Positions 5,341-8,313 of a stretch of 8,313 bases of DNA are shown one piece after another (positions within the stretch are counted from its first letter, which is position 1; every line of letters starts with the position of its first letter). Source of the stretch: an uncultured Clostridia bacterium (GTDB lineage Bacteria > Bacillota > Clostridia > Oscillospirales > CAG-272); contig CAMJDE010000064.1 of assembly GCA_946404295.1 (NCBI GenBank), positions 1 through 8,313 of the forward strand, in the 5' to 3' direction. Below the pieces are notes generated by a model. It searched no databases. It was not told the DNA's origin and saw only the letters and a list, made by a program, of their open reading frames with translations. Made by a program: the position numbers and the translations under genes.

Positions 5341-8313
5341 TACTGGAAGTTAAGGTCAAACACTTCGGCTTGCTTGACTATTTCGAGGTCAAGTTCGGAG
5401 ACAAACTCAACGTGATCGAGGGCTCGAACGAGTCGGGCAAGAGTACGCTTGCCGCCTTCATCCGGTTTATGCTCTACGGCTTCACGCCCGATCCGGCGGG
5501 GCTGGAGGAGAGACGGAAGCGGACGAGCTGGGAGACCGGCACCGCCGAGGGCGAGATGACGGTCCTCGTCAAGGGAAAACGCTACCGCATCGACCGCTAT
5601 TCCGCGATCGTCAAAGAGAACGGGCGCGAGGTCTTCCGCGACCGCACCCGCGTCGTCAATCTCGAAGAGGGCAGTCTCGTGACCGAGAGGGACGCCGGCG
5701 AATATTTCCTCGGCGTACCCTCCGACGTCTTTTCGAGTTCCGCCTACATCAGCCAGATGGACGATACCCACGTCGGCGAGGAGAAGATGCGCGAGACCAT
5801 CTCGAACCTTCTCTTCTCGGGCAACGAGCAACTCTCGGTCGATAAAGCCGCCGCCGCGATCAACGCCCGGCGCGCCGCCGAGACCGAGGAACACGGCGTC
5901 GGTTCGCGCACCCTGCTTGCGCGCGCCGAGGAACTGATCGCCGAGGAACAGCGGGCGGTCGAGATCACCGAAACGCTGCTCGAGCGCGAAAGCGAACTGG
6001 TCGAGAACCAGAAAGCGCGCGAGAAGGTCGAACTGGAGATCGCCAAACTCGAAAAACTGAAGGGCAGTTTCCGCGCGATCGCCCTGCTGAACGGGTTCGA
6101 CAAACTGCACACCCTCGAGCAGGAGGAGCGGATCCTGCACGCCGAGGAAGCCGAGTTCCGGATGAAGCACACCGGCAACGGCTTTCTGCCCGATACGTCC
6201 TACCGCACCGAACTGACCATCAATCGCCGCGTGACGGCGGACGCCTACCGCACCTACCGCGCGGCGGGCGAGGAATGGAAACAACTGAAAGAGAAGATCG
6301 AGGACGAACGCGAAGAGGAGAAACTGCTCCACCGCATCGACCGCCACGGCGGCGATACGGTCGTTTCGCGCGAGGTCTCCGACGCGCGTCGGAGCGGGAC
6401 CAACGCCCTGCTCCTGACCGTCCTTGCGCTCGTGCTCGCGGCGTTTCTGCCGATCCTCGGGGCGATCCTTTCGTGGAAGGGGGGCGTCGCGCTCTATCTC
6501 GTCCTCGCGGGCGTCGCGCTCGTCGGGGCGGGGGTCGGCGCTCTGATCTACCGCGGACGCTTCAAGCGCGCGCGGGCGCTCGCGGGCGAGTACGGGTTCA
6601 AAACGGCGGCGTCGTTTGCCGCGTTTCTTGCCGGGAACGCCGATCGGCGCGCGGCGATCGTCGAACGCGACGCGGCGCTCCGCCACGCCGAGGACGTCGT
6701 CGACCGGACGAAAAAGACCTATCTCGCGACCTATTCCTCCCTCTCCGCGACCGTCGCCCGTTGGGGACGGACGCTGCCCGAGGCGGGGATCGGCACCGCG
6801 ATCGACAAGATGGTCGAGGAGATCGACGCGATCCTCTCCGCCGAAAACGAGTTCGCCGAGCGCGAAAAGGCGCTTGCCGCCGAACTTGCCGCCCTGCGCG
6901 GAAAACTCGCGGGCGAAAACGAGGAGCAGCTGCGCCGCAGTCTCTCCCCCGAACTCCAGAATATGCTCTGCGATATGTCCTTTGAGGATCTGCTCGAGGG
7001 GATCAACCAACGGAACGAGAAAAAACAGGACCTCGAAAAGCACCGTCTCGATCTCGAGGACGAGATCGCCGGACTGCGGCAGGGGGCGTCCAACCCCGTC
7101 GAGATCCGCGAGAAGATCGAGATCCTGCGCGACCGCATCCGCGCGGCAAGCGAACTCAAACACGCGCTCGATCTGGCGTATACCGCCGTCGCGGGCGCCG
7201 AGGGCAATCTGCGCCGCGAGATCACCCCGCGTCTGTCCCAGTACGCCGGGCGTCTGATGAGCGCGATGACCGACGGTAAGTACGGTCAACTCGCGGTGAG
7301 TCAGGACCTCTTCCTCGATTTTGCCCGCGAGGAGGGCGACCGTTACTCCGCCGAATACCTGTCGGGCGGTACGCGCGACCTCGCCTACATCGCGCTGCGG
7401 CTTGCCTACATCGATCTGCTTTATAAAAACGAGAAGCCGCCGCTCTGCTTCGACGAGAGTTTCGCGCATCAGGACAACTTCCGCGCGACCTGCACGATGC
7501 GCGCCCTGCGCGAACTTGCCGAGGACGGGGTGCAGAGTATGATCTTCACCTGTCGGAGCCGCGAATCGACCATCGCGCGCGAGGTCGACCGCAAATATCA
7601 CCACATCAAGATCGAGAAACTCCGCGCCGATCAGGCGCTCGCCCAGATCGAAGAAGAACGGGCGAGAAAAGAGGCGGAGGAGGAGCGCCGCCGCCGGATG
7701 GCGGAAGAGGCGCGCTTGGCGCGCGAGGCGGAGAACGCCCCGCAGCCCGCCCCCACCGTCCTTCTGCCCGGGATCGATTATCCCGAAACGGCGGAGGAAC
7801 ACTACGCCGCCGAGCAAGCCGCGGAAGAAGCCCGTCTTGCGGAACAGGCGCGGCTTGACGAAGAAGCGCGGCTCGCCGAGACCGAACGCCGGATCGCCGG
7901 CGGGGACGAAGAGGCGCTCTTCGACGAGGATCGCGTGAACGCGGAAGAAGAGGGCGAAACCGGGGAACCGGAAGACGCGCTCTTTGACGAAACGTCCGAA
8001 CCCGTCTACGAGGAACCCGCGCCCGAAGACGAACCCGCGGAAGAGTCCGAAGAGGACGAGCCCGAAGCGATCGTCGAGGACGAAGAGCCCGAAGAGGAAG
8101 AACCCGAAGAGAAAGCCGAGGACGAAGAAGAGGAGGACGAGGAACCCGACGAGGAACTCGCTCCCGCCGAGGACGAGGGCGACCTGTTCGCTCCGTTCGA
8201 TCTCGCGCCCGTCGAGGAAGAACCGTCGACCGAAGAGGAAACCAAGGAAGAACCGGCTGACGAACCCGCGGAAGAGTCCGAAGAGGACGAGCCCGAAGCG
8301 ATCGTCGAGGACG
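5334..8313 (+). CDS. YhaN-like SMC/Rad50-type ATPase with membrane hairpin and acidic tail (partial, runs off the end)
   Basis: The frame is open for 993 codons to the window edge with no stop. The ATPase is split, as in SMC/Rad50/SbcC proteins. Walker A is GSNESGKST (30-38) and the Q-loop is at Gln141 (YISQMD). The second half has the ABC signature LSGGT (676-680) and Walker B with Asp707-Glu708 (LCFDES). Coiled-coil-like segments fill about 185-350 and 430-660. Two hydrophobic helices (about 358-379 and 383-406) interrupt the coil where Rad50 carries a zinc hook, and no CxxC hook is seen. This is the layout of B. subtilis YhaN, linked to DNA processing with a metallophosphoesterase partner; no such partner is in the window. 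After about residue 760 comes a charged helix and then a D/E/P/A-rich tail (29 of 40 residues acidic at 903-942) with an in-frame repeat, an unusual extension. GTG 5334 overlaps the DUF6062 stop, and GAGAGG lies 7 nt upstream. Confidence 0.88.
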   Translation, partial: MLILEVKVKHFGLLDYFEVKFGDKLNVIEGSNESGKSTLAAFIRFMLYGFTPDPAGLEERRKRTSWETGTAEGEMTVLVKGKRYRIDRYSAIVKENGREVFRDRTRVVNLEEGSLVTERDAGEYFLGVPSDVFSSSAYISQMDDTHVGEEKMRETISNLLFSGNEQLSVDKAAAAINARRAAETEEHGVGSRTLLARAEELIAEEQRAVEITETLLERESELVENQKAREKVELEIAKLEKLKGSFRAIALLNGFDKLHTLEQEERILHAEEAEFRMKHTGNGFLPDTSYRTELTINRRVTADAYRTYRAAGEEWKQLKEKIEDEREEEKLLHRIDRHGGDTVVSREVSDARRSGTNALLLTVLALVLAAFLPILGAILSWKGGVALYLVLAGVALVGAGVGALIYRGRFKRARALAGEYGFKTAASFAAFLAGNADRRAAIVERDAALRHAEDVVDRTKKTYLATYSSLSATVARWGRTLPEAGIGTAIDKMVEEIDAILSAENEFAEREKALAAELAALRGKLAGENEEQLRRSLSPELQNMLCDMSFEDLLEGINQRNEKKQDLEKHRLDLEDEIAGLRQGASNPVEIREKIEILRDRIRAASELKHALDLAYTAVAGAEGNLRREITPRLSQYAGRLMSAMTDGKYGQLAVSQDLFLDFAREEGDRYSAEYLSGGTRDLAYIALRLAYIDLLYKNEKPPLCFDESFAHQDNFRATCTMRALRELAEDGVQSMIFTCRSRESTIAREVDRKYHHIKIEKLRADQALAQIEEERARKEAEEERRRRMAEEARLAREAENAPQPAPTVLLPGIDYPETAEEHYAAEQAAEEARLAEQARLDEEARLAETERRIAGGDEEALFDEDRVNAEEEGETGEPEDALFDETSEPVYEEPAPEDEPAEESEEDEPEAIVEDEEPEEEEPEEKAEDEEEEDEEPDEELAPAEDEGDLFAPFDLAPVEEEPSTEEETKEEPADEPAEESEEDEPEAIVED
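8028..8313 (+). repeat. In-frame direct repeat (at least 55 bp, 231-bp period) in the ATPase tail
   Basis: Positions 8028-8082 and 8259-8313 are identical over all 55 bases available; the second copy is cut by the window end. The offset is 231 bp, exactly 77 codons, so both encode the same peptide (DEPAEESEEDEPEAIVED, residues 899-916 and 976-993). The sequence between is similarly acidic but different. A longer tandem repeat may continue beyond the window. Confidence 0.9.

Noticed and set aside
5238..7817. 859-codon open frame on the minus strand
   Set aside because: It is fully antisense to an ATPase with every expected motif in order. The minus-strand product is low-complexity and without motifs, so it is a shadow frame.
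8006..8245. Serine-rich 79-codon minus-strand frame
   Set aside because: Poly-Ser/Gly is simply the reverse complement of the Glu/Asp/Pro codons in the ATPase tail.

Overview
The window looks like chromosomal DNA of a spore-forming member of the Bacillota, probably a high-GC uncultured gut-type clostridium. This rests on AGGAGG-type ribosome binding sites, a SipL-like spore-coat protein (SPOCS/DUF3794 plus LysM) behind a sigma-E-like promoter, a DUF6062 protein and a YhaN-like ATPase. No species can be named from the sequence.

Left part (1-930): the last codons of an upstream gene and its terminator, then a complete type II toxin-antitoxin operon. A ribbon-helix-helix antitoxin overlaps a MazF/PemK-type endoribonuclease gene by 7 nt, behind a perfect TTGACA-17-TATAAT promoter. 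A 37-nt stretch containing the terminator hairpin occurs identically on both sides of the module (48-84 and 884-920). The module is clearly more AT-rich than the right half (42% GC in 241-300 against 68% in 3001-3060).

Middle part (929-2729, minus strand): a three-gene operon of unrecognised proteins, also behind a perfect TTGACA-17-TATAAT promoter. From promoter to terminator these are a 182-aa soluble protein, a 123-aa soluble protein, and a 251-aa protein with two membrane helices and a C-terminal domain resembling EF-Tu domain 3. The operon converges on the toxin-antitoxin operon and they share a bidirectional terminator.

Divergent intergenic region (2730-2939): five consecutive palindromes separated by the hexamer CWTCAC, then a sigma-E-like promoter.

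Right part (2940-8313, plus strand): the SipL-like gene and its terminator, then a second operon. This holds a DUF6062 protein with duplicated CxxC/FCxxH zinc-ligand motifs and, overlapping it by 7 nt, a large SMC/Rad50-like ATPase of the YhaN type. The ATPase has a transmembrane hairpin in mid-protein and a very acidic repeat-containing C-terminal tail that runs off the window. The ATPase frame is open from 5334 to the end.

The least explained items are the unnamed three-gene operon, the palindrome array, and the acidic-tailed membrane-hairpin ATPase coupled to DUF6062. None can be called a new system from sequence alone.
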